From: Herbidospora mongoliensis
GTDB lineage: Bacteria; Actinomycetota; Actinomycetes; Streptosporangiales; Streptosporangiaceae
NCBI RefSeq assembly: GCF_001570545.1
Contig: NZ_BBXD01000012.1
Span: 151,194-215,193, forward strand
Direction of reading: 5' to 3'
DNA length: 64,000 nt
Made by a program: the position numbers and the translations under genes. This document shows positions 57,073 through 64,000 of the stretch, piece after piece (within the stretch, counting starts at the first letter, position 1; each line of letters begins with the position of its first letter). The notes under the pieces are model-generated. The model worked only from the letters and a program-made list of their open reading frames with translations, was not told where the DNA came from and ran no database searches.

Positions 57073-57091
57073 CTGGAGGCAGCGTCTCCAG
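57073..57091 (+). promoter_or_regulatory. Leader hairpin of recA
   Basis: CTGGAG-gcagcgt-CTCCAG, a perfect 6-bp stem in transcripts from the SOS promoter only; it lies upstream of the second promoter. Confidence 0.4.
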
Positions 57092-57095
57092 AAAA

Positions 57096-57117
57096 TGTCA
57101 GTGGCACCCCATAGCGT
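57096..57117 (+). promoter_or_regulatory. RecA-NDp (PafBC-type) promoter of recA
   Basis: TGTCAGTG (57096-57103), 8 bp, then TAGCGT (57112-57117), an exact fit to the core TGTCRGTG-N8-TAnnnT of the LexA-independent damage promoter known from mycobacteria. The expected start near 57124 leaves a leader of about 38 nt with AGGGGG before the ATG. Confidence 0.75.
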
Positions 57118-57161
57118 TCCGGTAACAGGAACAACCCACGACCCTCACAGGGGGCACCCCA

Positions 57162-58259
57162 ATGGCAGTGAACGACCGCGACAAGGCCCTCGAAACAGCC
57201 CTCGCCCAGATCGAGCGGCAGTTCGGCAAGGGCTCCGTCATGCGCCTCGGTGAGGAGGCGCGCGCCCCCGTCGAGGTCATCCCGACCGGCTCGATCGCCC
57301 TCGACGTCGCCCTGGGCATCGGCGGCTTCCCCCGCGGCCGGATCGTTGAGGTCTACGGCCCCGAGTCGTCAGGTAAGACGACCGTCGCCCTCCACGCCGT
57401 GGCCAACGCCCAGCGCCAGGGCGGCATCGCCGCCTTCATCGACGCCGAGCACGCCCTCGACCCCGAATACGCCAGGAAGCTCGGCGTCGACGTCGACGCG
57501 CTGCTCGTCTCCCAGCCCGACACGGGTGAGCAGGCGCTGGAGATCGCCGACATGCTGATCCGCTCCGGCGCGGTCGAGATCATCGTCATCGACTCGGTCG
57601 CGGCCCTGGTGCCCAAGGCCGAAATCGAGGGCGAGATGGGCGACAGCCACGTGGGTCTCCAGGCCCGCCTGATGTCCCAGGCCCTCCGCAAGGTCGCCGG
57701 CGCCCTCAACAACACGGGCACCACCGCAATATTCATCAACCAGCTGCGCGAGAAGATCGGCGTCATGTTCGGCTCGCCCGAGACCACCACGGGCGGTAAG
57801 GCGCTGAAGTTCTACGCGTCGGTCCGTCTCGACGTGCGCCGCATCGAGACCCTGAAAGACGGCACCGAGCCCGTCGGCAACCGCACCCGCGTGAAGGTCG
57901 TCAAGAACAAGATGGCCCCGCCCTTCCGCACGGCCGACTTCGACATCCTCTACGGCTTCGGCATCAGCCGCGAGGGCGGCCTGATCGACATGGGCGTGGA
58001 GCAAGGCTTCGTCCGCAAGGCCGGCGCCTGGTACACCTACGAGGGCGACCAGCTCGGCCAGGGCAAGGAGAACGCCCGCAACTTCCTGAAGAACAACCCC
58101 GACATCGCCAACGAGATCGAGAAGAAGATCAAGGAGAAGCTCGGCATCGGCCCCCGCCTCGACGCCAAGCCCGAGACTCCCGCCGCCCCCGTGGCCGCCC
58201 CGGCCCCGACCGGCCGAGGTTCCAAGGCCGCCGCCACCCCGAAGCCGGGTGACGTCTAA
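57162..58259 (+). CDS. recA: Recombinase RecA
   Basis: 365 residues. Strand exchange, SOS coprotease and recombinational repair. Walker A GPESSGKT is at 66-73, and [19 protein letters not shown] with the L1/L2 loops and the MAW-type [13 protein letters not shown] segment are all intact. There is no intein insertion, unlike M. tuberculosis RecA. The C-terminal tail is Ala/Pro-rich. The ATG follows AGGGGG. Two damage promoters lie upstream. recX starts 8 nt after its stop, so the two are co-transcribed. Confidence 0.98.
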   Translation: MAVNDRDKALETALAQIERQFGKGSVMRLGEEARAPVEVIPTGSIALDVALGIGGFPRGRIVEVYGPESSGKTTVALHAVANAQRQGGIAAFIDAEHALDPEYARKLGVDVDALLVSQPDTGEQALEIADMLIRSGAVEIIVIDSVAALVPKAEIEGEMGDSHVGLQARLMSQALRKVAGALNNTGTTAIFINQLREKIGVMFGSPETTTGGKALKFYASVRLDVRRIETLKDGTEPVGNRTRVKVVKNKMAPPFRTADFDILYGFGISREGGLIDMGVEQGFVRKAGAWYTYEGDQLGQGKENARNFLKNNPDIANEIEKKIKEKLGIGPRLDAKPETPAAPVAAPAPTGRGSKAAATPKPGDV

Positions 58260-58267
58260 CCGATCCG

Positions 58268-59530
58268 GTGCAACCTTCCGACTCCTGGGACGACGACGAC
58301 CGGGGCGCCCGGGGCCGCTCCGGGTGGCCCTACGACGACGAGCGCGAGTCCGACCCCGTATGGGGCTCCGCCGATTCGCGCTCGGGCTGGTCCTCCAGCG
58401 GCTCAACGTGGTCGGAGATCGACCCTGAGACGGTACGAGGCGGCGGATGGCCGGGCGAAGAGCCGGATCCCGCCGTTGACGACCCCGCTGTCAGTGATGA
58501 TCAGGGGAACTCCGGCGGGTCGCCTGGTAGGGCTGTCCGGAAAGGGCGAGGCCGGCCTTCTGGAGACGATGATCAGGAGCGGGTGACCCGATCTTCTAGG
58601 GGTGGGCGATCCCCCACTGGGGAACGACCGGAGCCCGCCTTCCTGATCGCGGAGCCTGATGCCCCGAAGTCCGCCGGTGGCCTCTCCGATGACGAAGGAC
58701 GGGGCCGCCGTGCCTCAGGCGGCGGTGGGCGGAAGCGCGCGGGCCGGTTCGACGGCGGCGATGGGCAGGACAGCCCGGAGGGCTCCCAGGGGCTCCGTGA
58801 AGCACCGGATGATCACTCGAATCCTCATGACTGGGGTGCGGTGCCGGATGAGGAACCCGATGGCCGTGGGCGCCGCAGGCGTGCGGGTAAGACGGGCCGC
58901 CGTGCGTCCCGTCGTGGCGACGCCGACGGCGGCGCTCCTGAAGGTGGTGGGCTCTTCGGCGGTGGTGACGACGCGGGTGGTCGGTCGAAACGGCGTGGGT
59001 CCTCTTCCGAGGAGCACAGTTCCGATCCCGAAGCGCGGGCGCGGGGGATCTGCCTGCGGCTGCTCACTCTCGCCCCTCGGACACGGGCCCAGCTCGCCGA
59101 GGCGCTGCGGAAGAAGGAGATCCCCGAGGAGGTGGCCGAACGGGTCCTCGAACGCTACTCCGAGGTCGGGCTGATCGACGATCAGGCGTTCGCGGCCGCA
59201 TGGGTCAGTTCGCGCCACCACGGGCGGGGGCTCGCGCGCCGGGCGCTGGCCCAGGAGCTGCGGCATCGCGGGGTGGAGGAGGAGACCGTCAAAGAGGCCG
59301 TAGAGCAACTCGACCCCGACGAGGAGGTCGAGACGGCCCGGCGGCTCGTCGCCCGGAAGCTACGCTCGACCAGCGGCGCCGATCCTCGTGTCCGGACCCG
59401 GAAACTGGTCGGGATGCTGGCGCGGAAGGGCTATTCAGCGGGTCTGGCGTTCCGGATCGTGAAAGAAGCGCTGGAGGCTGAGGGGGAAGAGACCGAGGGC
59501 GCCGAGGGCGGCTATTTGGACTCTTTGTGA
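58268..59530 (+). CDS. recX: RecX regulatory protein with a long disordered N-terminal extension
   Basis: 420 residues, whereas RecX is usually 150-270. Residues 1 to about 248 are Gly/Ser/Asp/Arg-rich and look disordered. The RecX three-helix repeats start near 255 (ARGICLRLLTLAPRTRAQLAEAL) and run to the end, including DDQAFAAAWVSSR and GLARRALAQELRHRGV. RecX caps RecA filaments and inhibits RecA. The GTG at 58268, 8 nt after recA, keeps the operon; a shorter start inside the extension is possible but none has a better site. The 3' end is continuous with a 74-bp tandem repeat. Confidence 0.88.
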   Translation: MQPSDSWDDDDRGARGRSGWPYDDERESDPVWGSADSRSGWSSSGSTWSEIDPETVRGGGWPGEEPDPAVDDPAVSDDQGNSGGSPGRAVRKGRGRPSGDDDQERVTRSSRGGRSPTGERPEPAFLIAEPDAPKSAGGLSDDEGRGRRASGGGGRKRAGRFDGGDGQDSPEGSQGLREAPDDHSNPHDWGAVPDEEPDGRGRRRRAGKTGRRASRRGDADGGAPEGGGLFGGGDDAGGRSKRRGSSSEEHSSDPEARARGICLRLLTLAPRTRAQLAEALRKKEIPEEVAERVLERYSEVGLIDDQAFAAAWVSSRHHGRGLARRALAQELRHRGVEEETVKEAVEQLDPDEEVETARRLVARKLRSTSGADPRVRTRKLVGMLARKGYSAGLAFRIVKEALEAEGEETEGAEGGYLDSL

Positions 59531-59692
59531 TTGCCGTGGAGGCTGTGCGGCCGCCTTCACAGTGACGCCCTGGTGCTGATGGCGGCTGCCTGGATTCTCT
59601 GTGATTGCCGTGGAGGCTCTACGGCTGTCTTCACGGCGATGCTCTGGTGCTGGAGGCGGCTGCCTGGATTTTCTGCGATCGCCTTGGAGGCT
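59473..59692. repeat. 74-bp imperfect tandem repeat grown from the recX 3' end
   Basis: GTGATTGCCGTGGAGGCT begins at 59527 and 59601, and the related GCGATCGCCTTGGAGGCT at 59675, giving a 74-bp period. The end of each unit (GGCGGCTGCCTGGATTCTCT and variants) resembles the last codons of recX (GGCGGCTATTTGGACTCTTT), and GGAGGCTG also occurs in recX at 59473. The array therefore seems to derive from the gene's own 3' end. Confidence 0.75.
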
Positions 59693-60836
59693 GCAGAGGG
59701 TTCGGCCATCAAGGCCGAGCTCGTGGCTCTTCGGGTTCGGTGAACTGGAGTTCGGCGGTGGGGCCATGCCCTTGGCGTGGCCGAGCGATCCGGGCGCGGC
59801 CGGTTGGCGCCGGTTACTGGGCGATCCGGAGGCGGCGGGCGGGGCCGGCCAGGCGGAGCCGTAACGGAAGAAAGAAGATCCACCGGTCCGCGGCCGGCTG
59901 ACGGGGACCTTCGCGCTGGTGCGGACCTCGAACAGTTCGTTTGGCCGCACGCGTAGGCCGACAACCTGCGCGCCTGTGCGGAGGTGCGCATCCTGAACAG
60001 CGACCATGTGGCTGCGCGGGCACGAGTCCAGGGGCCTCGACGTGGGCAAATTGGCTCGGTGGCCTGAGAGCGGGTGCCATTGAGTCGGTGGCCTTGGCGG
60101 CTCAGCTCGGTGGCCCTGAACGTGGCCGACCCTGGCATGCGTCCGAGCGGTCCGGAGCTTTGCGGCTCGAGTTTAGTGACTCGGGTTCAGCGGCTTAGGT
60201 CCTGGCGGCTCTGGAGTCTGTGACCTTGGGTCTGGCAGCTTGAGCCTGGTGGCCCTCGAACCCGCCGATCTGACGAACCCGCCGATCTGAGTCAGTAGCT
60301 GGGGTGCGGGTGGGGTGAGACAGAGGGGCCGGGAGTTCGGCGGCTCTGAAATCGGGGGGCTGGTTTCAGAGCGTGGCTTGTCTCGTTCGGGGGATCTGGG
60401 GGGATCCGGTCGCCGCGTGTCTTGACGCCGAGTATGACCGTCCCTGTGCTCAAATGATCCTGATCGTGGTTGTTAGCCGTCTCTGGTCCCGTGTCGTAAC
60501 GGTGTCTTCGTGGCATCTCGGGCTCATCGGTCATGACGTACGGAAGCGGGTTCAATTCGCTCCGTGCTCGGGTGCCCCGTCCGGCTCGTCCGGAAACCGG
60601 GAAATGATGATCGAGAAAAACTCGCCACCTGCCGCGTCTTTGCTTGCTCGTTACCCGAATGACGCTTAACCTCGACCGCAGTGAGGAGTTACTCCGCGCA
60701 GCGCGGATTGCCATAACGGTGAACCACGGGCCTCGATCTTTTCGGGGTACGAATATATGTCCTGGTGGTGCCACCAGGTGTCTTCGTGCTGTGCTGGTGA
60801 CCCCTTGTCGGCTTGACGTAGAAGGGGTGGGTGCGC
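59693..60836. other. Long intergenic region with degenerate repeats, no gene seen
   Basis: About 1.1 kb between recX and rny. Short frames here have no family features. The region holds an exact 17-bp tandem repeat (60257-60290), three TCGGTGGCC copies (near 60056, 60085, 60107) and a TCCGCG-CAG-CGCGGA dyad (60693-60707) in the likely rny leader. The rny promoter should lie in its right third but was not identified. Confidence 0.6.
60257..60290. repeat. Exact 17-bp tandem repeat, two copies
   Basis: CGAACCCGCCGATCTGA occurs twice head to tail (60257-60273 and 60274-60290) in the recX-rny intergenic region. Confidence 0.9.
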
Positions 60837-62477
60837 ATGGACATGACGATCGTGATCGTGCTTGCAGTGGCGGTGCTGCTGCTGGCGTTCGCGGCGATTG
60901 CGGCCCTCCTGATCATTTTGCTCCGTCGTACCGCCCCGAAAGAGCTCGGTCCGAGTCAGGAGCAGCTTGACCAGATCCGCGTGGAGCTCAGCGAGAGCGT
61001 CCGGGAGAAGGAGATGGAGAGGGCCCGCGAAGAGGCCGCGGAGATCCGCGACAAGGCCGAGAACGACGCCGGCGAGATCATCCGCAAGTCTGAGGCCCTC
61101 ATCGAGGGCGCGGCGGTGATGCGGCGGGAGGTCGAGGAGGAGTCGCGCGTACTGAAGAACGAACTGAAGGAGCTGCGCGCCGACCTCGAGCGGCGGGAAG
61201 GCCGGCTGGCGGAGCGTGAGCGGCGGCTCGACGAAGAGGGGCGGCTGCACACCGAGCGGGTCGGGAAGCTGGCCGAGACCGAGAGTGATCTTGCCGGTCG
61301 GCGGGCCGAGCTCGACAAGATGGGCGAGCAGCGGCGGGAGATCCTCGAACGGCTGGCCGGGTTGACCGCCGACCAGGCCAAGGGCGAGCTGGTCAAGGAT
61401 ATCGAGAACCAGGCGAAGCGCGAGGCGGCGCTGATCGTCCGGGAGATCGAGGGCGACGCGCGCAAGGAAGGCGAGAAGCGGGCCTGCAAGATCGTGACGC
61501 TGGCGGTCCAGCGCGTCGCGACCGAGCAGACGGCCGAGTCGGTCGTCAGCGTGCTGCATCTTCCCGGCGACGAGATGAAGGGGCGCATCATCGGGCGCGA
61601 GGGCCGCAACATCCGGGCCTTCGAGTCGACGACGGGCGTGAACCTGATCATCGACGACACGCCTGAGGCGGTGCTGCTGTCCTGTTTCGATCCGGTGCGC
61701 CGCGAGACCGCCCGGTTGACGCTGGAGAAGCTGGTCCTCGACGGGCGCATCCATCCGCAACGGATCGAAGAGGCCTACGAGCGCAGCAAGGCCGAGGTCC
61801 GGGACCTCTGTGTGCGGGCCGGGGAAGACGCCCTCGTCGAGCTCGGCATCACCGAGATGCACCCCGAGCTGATCACGCTGCTGGGCCAGCTCCGTTACCG
61901 GACCTCCTACGGGCAGAACGTCCTGAAGCACCTCATCGAGTCGGCTCACATCGCCGGCATCATGGCCTCCGAGCTGCGGCTCGACCGCGACCTGGTCAAG
62001 CGCTGCGCGCTGCTCCACGACATCGGCAAGGCCCTCACCCACGAGGTCGAAGGCAGCCACGCCCTCATCGGCGCCGAGATCGCCCGCCGTTACGGCGAGC
62101 ACGAAGATGTCGTCCACGCCATCGAGGCCCACCACAACGAGGTCGAGGTGCGTACCGTCGAAGCGGTTCTCACCCAGGCCGCCGACGCGATCAGCGGCAG
62201 CAGGCCCGGGGCGCGACGGGAGAGCCTGGAGGCCTACGTGAAGCGGCTGGAGCGGCTCGAGGAGATCGCCCAGGCACACGAGGGCGTGGAGAAGGTCTTC
62301 GCCATGCAGGCGGGGCGTGAGATCCGCGTGATGGTGCGGCCCGACAACGTCGACGACATCCAGGCGCAGGTGATCGCGCGTGACGTGGCCAAGCAGGTCG
62401 AGGAGGAGCTGACCTACCCGGGCCAGATCCGCATCACGGTGGTACGCGAGTCGCGCGCCACCGAGTTCGCGCGTTAG
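60837..62477 (+). CDS. rny: Ribonuclease Y
   Basis: 546 residues from the ATG at 60837, 9 nt after GAAGGGG; a GTG at 60831 is too close to that site. One N-terminal transmembrane helix (4-29), a long charged coiled coil (about 35-190), a KH domain (GRIIGREGRNIRAFE from 249) and an HD domain with His394-Asp395 (LLHDIGKA). It is a membrane-bound endoribonuclease that starts mRNA decay. RNase Y is best known from Firmicutes. Position after recA-recX supports vertical inheritance in this lineage. Confidence 0.95.
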   Translation: MDMTIVIVLAVAVLLLAFAAIAALLIILLRRTAPKELGPSQEQLDQIRVELSESVREKEMERAREEAAEIRDKAENDAGEIIRKSEALIEGAAVMRREVEEESRVLKNELKELRADLERREGRLAERERRLDEEGRLHTERVGKLAETESDLAGRRAELDKMGEQRREILERLAGLTADQAKGELVKDIENQAKREAALIVREIEGDARKEGEKRACKIVTLAVQRVATEQTAESVVSVLHLPGDEMKGRIIGREGRNIRAFESTTGVNLIIDDTPEAVLLSCFDPVRRETARLTLEKLVLDGRIHPQRIEEAYERSKAEVRDLCVRAGEDALVELGITEMHPELITLLGQLRYRTSYGQNVLKHLIESAHIAGIMASELRLDRDLVKRCALLHDIGKALTHEVEGSHALIGAEIARRYGEHEDVVHAIEAHHNEVEVRTVEAVLTQAADAISGSRPGARRESLEAYVKRLERLEEIAQAHEGVEKVFAMQAGREIRVMVRPDNVDDIQAQVIARDVAKQVEEELTYPGQIRITVVRESRATEFAR

Positions 62478-63018
62478 CCACTCACCGCGTTTGCGCGCGA
62501 GCCCCCGGCTTCGTTCGTGCCCGGCGTCGGCGGGCCGGGGATCCTGCCGGTTTGGGTCCCTGGCCACCCGAAGGCCTGCTGGGAGCGCGAGAGCGCCCAG
62601 AGCTGCCAGGTCGCCGCCGGTCCCTGCCACACGAGGGCCTGCCGAGAGGCACTGCGCAGGCGACCGGTTTCATCGGCCGCCTGCGTCGAGACGTGAATCG
62701 GCGGAAGGCCTTCTTAGAGCTGGATGAGGTTGAGGGTCGGGAATGCGCCGCCGGTGGCCAGGTCGCCCAGATCGATGCCGAGGCGTTTCCCCGGTCGTCC
62801 CCGGAGTACAAGAGGACGCGTCGGCCACCCGCCTGGTGCGGACCGCCGCAAGGATGTCGTTTCCCGCCAGACTCGCAACGGGACGAGCACGCCGAACCGC
62901 AAGGCGGCGGGCCTCCGCGCACCAGCCGTTGACACGGAAAGCACGTGACGACACCGGGACATCTGGCGCAAAGACTACGAAGACCACATGATTCGCGGGT
63001 AGTGCGGCCCAGCCGACG
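62478..63018. other. Intergenic region without a recognised gene
   Basis: 540 bp between rny and the hydrolase gene. It contains an imperfect direct repeat of about 28 bp (from 62556 and from 62620, 64 bp apart), and TTGACA at 62929-62934 with no good -10 partner. Short frames on both strands look non-coding (Arg/Pro/Ser-rich). Confidence 0.5.
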
Positions 63019-63822
63019 ATGAGTGGCATGACCCGCTTATTCAAGACCCTTTTCGCCGCTTGCCTCCTCGCCGGCCTGACCCTCGCCGGTCCGGCCCAGG
63101 CCGCCGGAACCCCCAAGCCGAAGCCCACCATCGTGCTGGTGCACGGTGCGTTCGCCGACTCCAGCGGCTGGAACGACGTCGCCGGTCAGCTGATCCGCAA
63201 GGGCTACGAGGTGACCGCCTTCTCCAACCCGCTGCGCGGCCCGCACTCCGACGCCGAGTACCTGCGTCAGTTCCTGTCCACCATCACCGGCCCGGTCGTC
63301 CTGGTCGGCCACTCCTACGGCGGCGCCGTCATCAGCAACGCCGCCACCGGAAACGCCAACATCAAGTCGCTGGTGTACGTCGCCGCCTACGCCCTCGACG
63401 AGGGCGAGAGCGTCAGCGACGCCAACCACCTGGCCGGCGGCGAGACCGAGGTCACCAACCACCTGAAGGTCAAGCCGTTCCCCGGCGCCCAGGGGGGCGA
63501 CGCCGACGCCTACATCGACCCGGCCCACTTCCACCGCCTGTTCTCCCAGGACCTGCCCCGCAGCACCAGCGCGGTCATGGCCGCCACCCAGCGTCCCGGC
63601 GCGCTCGCCGCACTGGTGACCCCGTCGGGTCCGGCCGCCTGGAAGACGATCCCGAGCTACTTCGTGGTCGCCAAGCAGGACAACATCATCCCGACCGTGG
63701 CCGAGCGCGCGATGGCCAAGCGCGCCAAGGGCTTCATCGTCGAGATCAACAGCTCCCACGTGCCGATGATGAGCCACCCCGAGGTGGTGACCTCGCTGAT
63801 CGTCAAGGCCGCGAGCCGCTAG
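63019..63822 (+). CDS. Secreted alpha/beta hydrolase
   Basis: 267 residues. Signal peptide about 1-28 (KTLFAACLLAGLTLAGPAQA|A), then a compact alpha/beta fold. VLVHGAFADSSGW supplies the oxyanion loop, the nucleophile is Ser99 in GHSYGG, and the catalytic His lies in INSSHVPMMSHP. It resembles the esterase/haloperoxidase-like hydrolases common in actinomycetes. An ATG at 63028 is an equally plausible start. Substrate unknown. It stands alone and is followed by a clear terminator. Confidence 0.87.
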   Translation: MSGMTRLFKTLFAACLLAGLTLAGPAQAAGTPKPKPTIVLVHGAFADSSGWNDVAGQLIRKGYEVTAFSNPLRGPHSDAEYLRQFLSTITGPVVLVGHSYGGAVISNAATGNANIKSLVYVAAYALDEGESVSDANHLAGGETEVTNHLKVKPFPGAQGGDADAYIDPAHFHRLFSQDLPRSTSAVMAATQRPGALAALVTPSGPAAWKTIPSYFVVAKQDNIIPTVAERAMAKRAKGFIVEINSSHVPMMSHPEVVTSLIVKAASR

Positions 63823-63837
63823 TACCTAGGTGAGGAG

Positions 63838-63861
63838 GGCCCGCCTGCCAGGCGGGCCTTT
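63838..63861 (+). terminator. Intrinsic terminator of the hydrolase gene
   Basis: GGCCCGCC-tgcca-GGCGGGCC stem-loop followed by TTT, 15 nt after the stop. Confidence 0.85.
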
Positions 63862-63932
63862 CTGGCTGGAAATGATCGTTGTACGCCATACTTCCCCGAA
63901 GCTTTCAGGCTGGGGATCGGTGGCGTGATCGG

Positions 63933-64000
63933 ATGTTATGTCTCAGCTGTCATACGGACACGGTTCCCGACTGGGTCAAGTGCCCGGTCTGCGAAAAGGC
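63933..64000 (+). CDS. Start of a zinc-ribbon protein, cut by the window edge
   Basis: An open frame from the ATG at 63933 encodes MLCLSCHTDTVPDWVKCPVC before the window ends. CxxC pairs at residues 3-6 and 17-20 form a zinc-ribbon pattern. There is no obvious ribosome-binding site. Too short to name. Confidence 0.45.
   Translation, partial: MLCLSCHTDTVPDWVKCPVCEK

Noticed and set aside
59531-59901. Small frames downstream of recX
   Set aside because: They are translations of the 74-bp tandem repeat, Trp/Cys-rich, without ribosome-binding sites.
60292-60774. 160-codon minus-strand frame before rny
   Set aside because: No start context, no family pattern, Arg/Pro/Ser-rich, and it overlaps the expected rny promoter region.
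60666-62630. 654-codon frame antisense to rny
   Set aside because: Leu/Asp/His-rich shadow of the rny coiled coil; RNase Y motifs are intact on the plus strand.

Overview
The window is high-GC DNA (roughly 70 % by eye) with frequent GTG starts, many 1-4 nt stop/start overlaps and several apparently leaderless genes. Gene content fits a filamentous actinomycete: FtsK, a RodZ-like protein, RimO, PgsA, CinA, a ClgR-like regulator, Nei, Lhr, DUF3046, RecA, RecX and RNase Y. A Streptosporangiales-type or Streptomyces-type host is the best guess; no rRNA gene is present to settle it.

Layout. (1) 1-15.7 kb is a pectin/galacturonate utilisation locus. One long minus-strand operon runs permease, permease, uronate-dehydrogenase-like SDR, 5-dehydro-4-deoxyglucarate dehydratase, enolase-superfamily dehydratase, Gfo/Idh/MocA-PmoA fusion, sugar-binding lipoprotein, pectate lyase. 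It is divergent from a LacI gene with two matching operators. Aldose epimerase, an IclR regulator, a PfkB (KDG-type) kinase and a second pectate lyase with a CBM13 follow, and an alpha-ketoglutarate-semialdehyde dehydrogenase lies at the left edge. Together they encode pectin cleavage, oligosaccharide uptake and an oxidative route from galacturonate to 2-oxoglutarate. (2) 15.9-23.7 kb is conserved core: ftsK, rodZ-like, rimO, pgsA, cinA, clgR-like, nei, rrf2-like. (3) 23.7-33.7 kb is an amino-sugar uptake locus resembling dasABC-dasD: ABC lipoprotein, two permeases and a GH3 N-acetylhexosaminidase, bracketed by two paralogous ROK repressors. A VanX-like D,D-dipeptidase follows the second ROK gene. 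(4) 33.9-48.4 kb is a compact, divergently transcribed non-ribosomal peptide cluster. Its minus arm holds a C-A-PCP-TE-MFS fusion protein (cysteine thioesterase), a free carrier protein, a free condensation domain and a dimethylformamidase-like protein. Its plus arm holds an adenylating enzyme, a C-PCP protein and a 2-oxoacid dehydrogenase set (E1 alpha, E1 beta, E2). (5) 48.4-64 kb returns to core genes: VOC, SDR, lhr, VOC, DUF3046, recA, recX, rny, plus a secreted alpha/beta hydrolase. A decayed type I-E CRISPR unit lies at 48.9-49.0 kb.

How the parts relate. Regions 3-4 sit between nei and lhr, which are neighbours in Mycobacterium tuberculosis (Rv3297/Rv3296), so they look like an accessory insertion into a conserved repair-gene neighbourhood. 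Neither ABC operon carries an ATPase gene, so a shared MsiK-type ATPase elsewhere is implied. A 56-bp hairpin-forming repeat (51/56 identical) sits between a transporter gene and a polysaccharide-degrading enzyme gene in both sugar operons. recA carries both a LexA box and a match to the LexA-independent RecA-NDp (PafBC) promoter; lhr has a similar upstream match. The NRPS cluster is the best candidate for undescribed biology.
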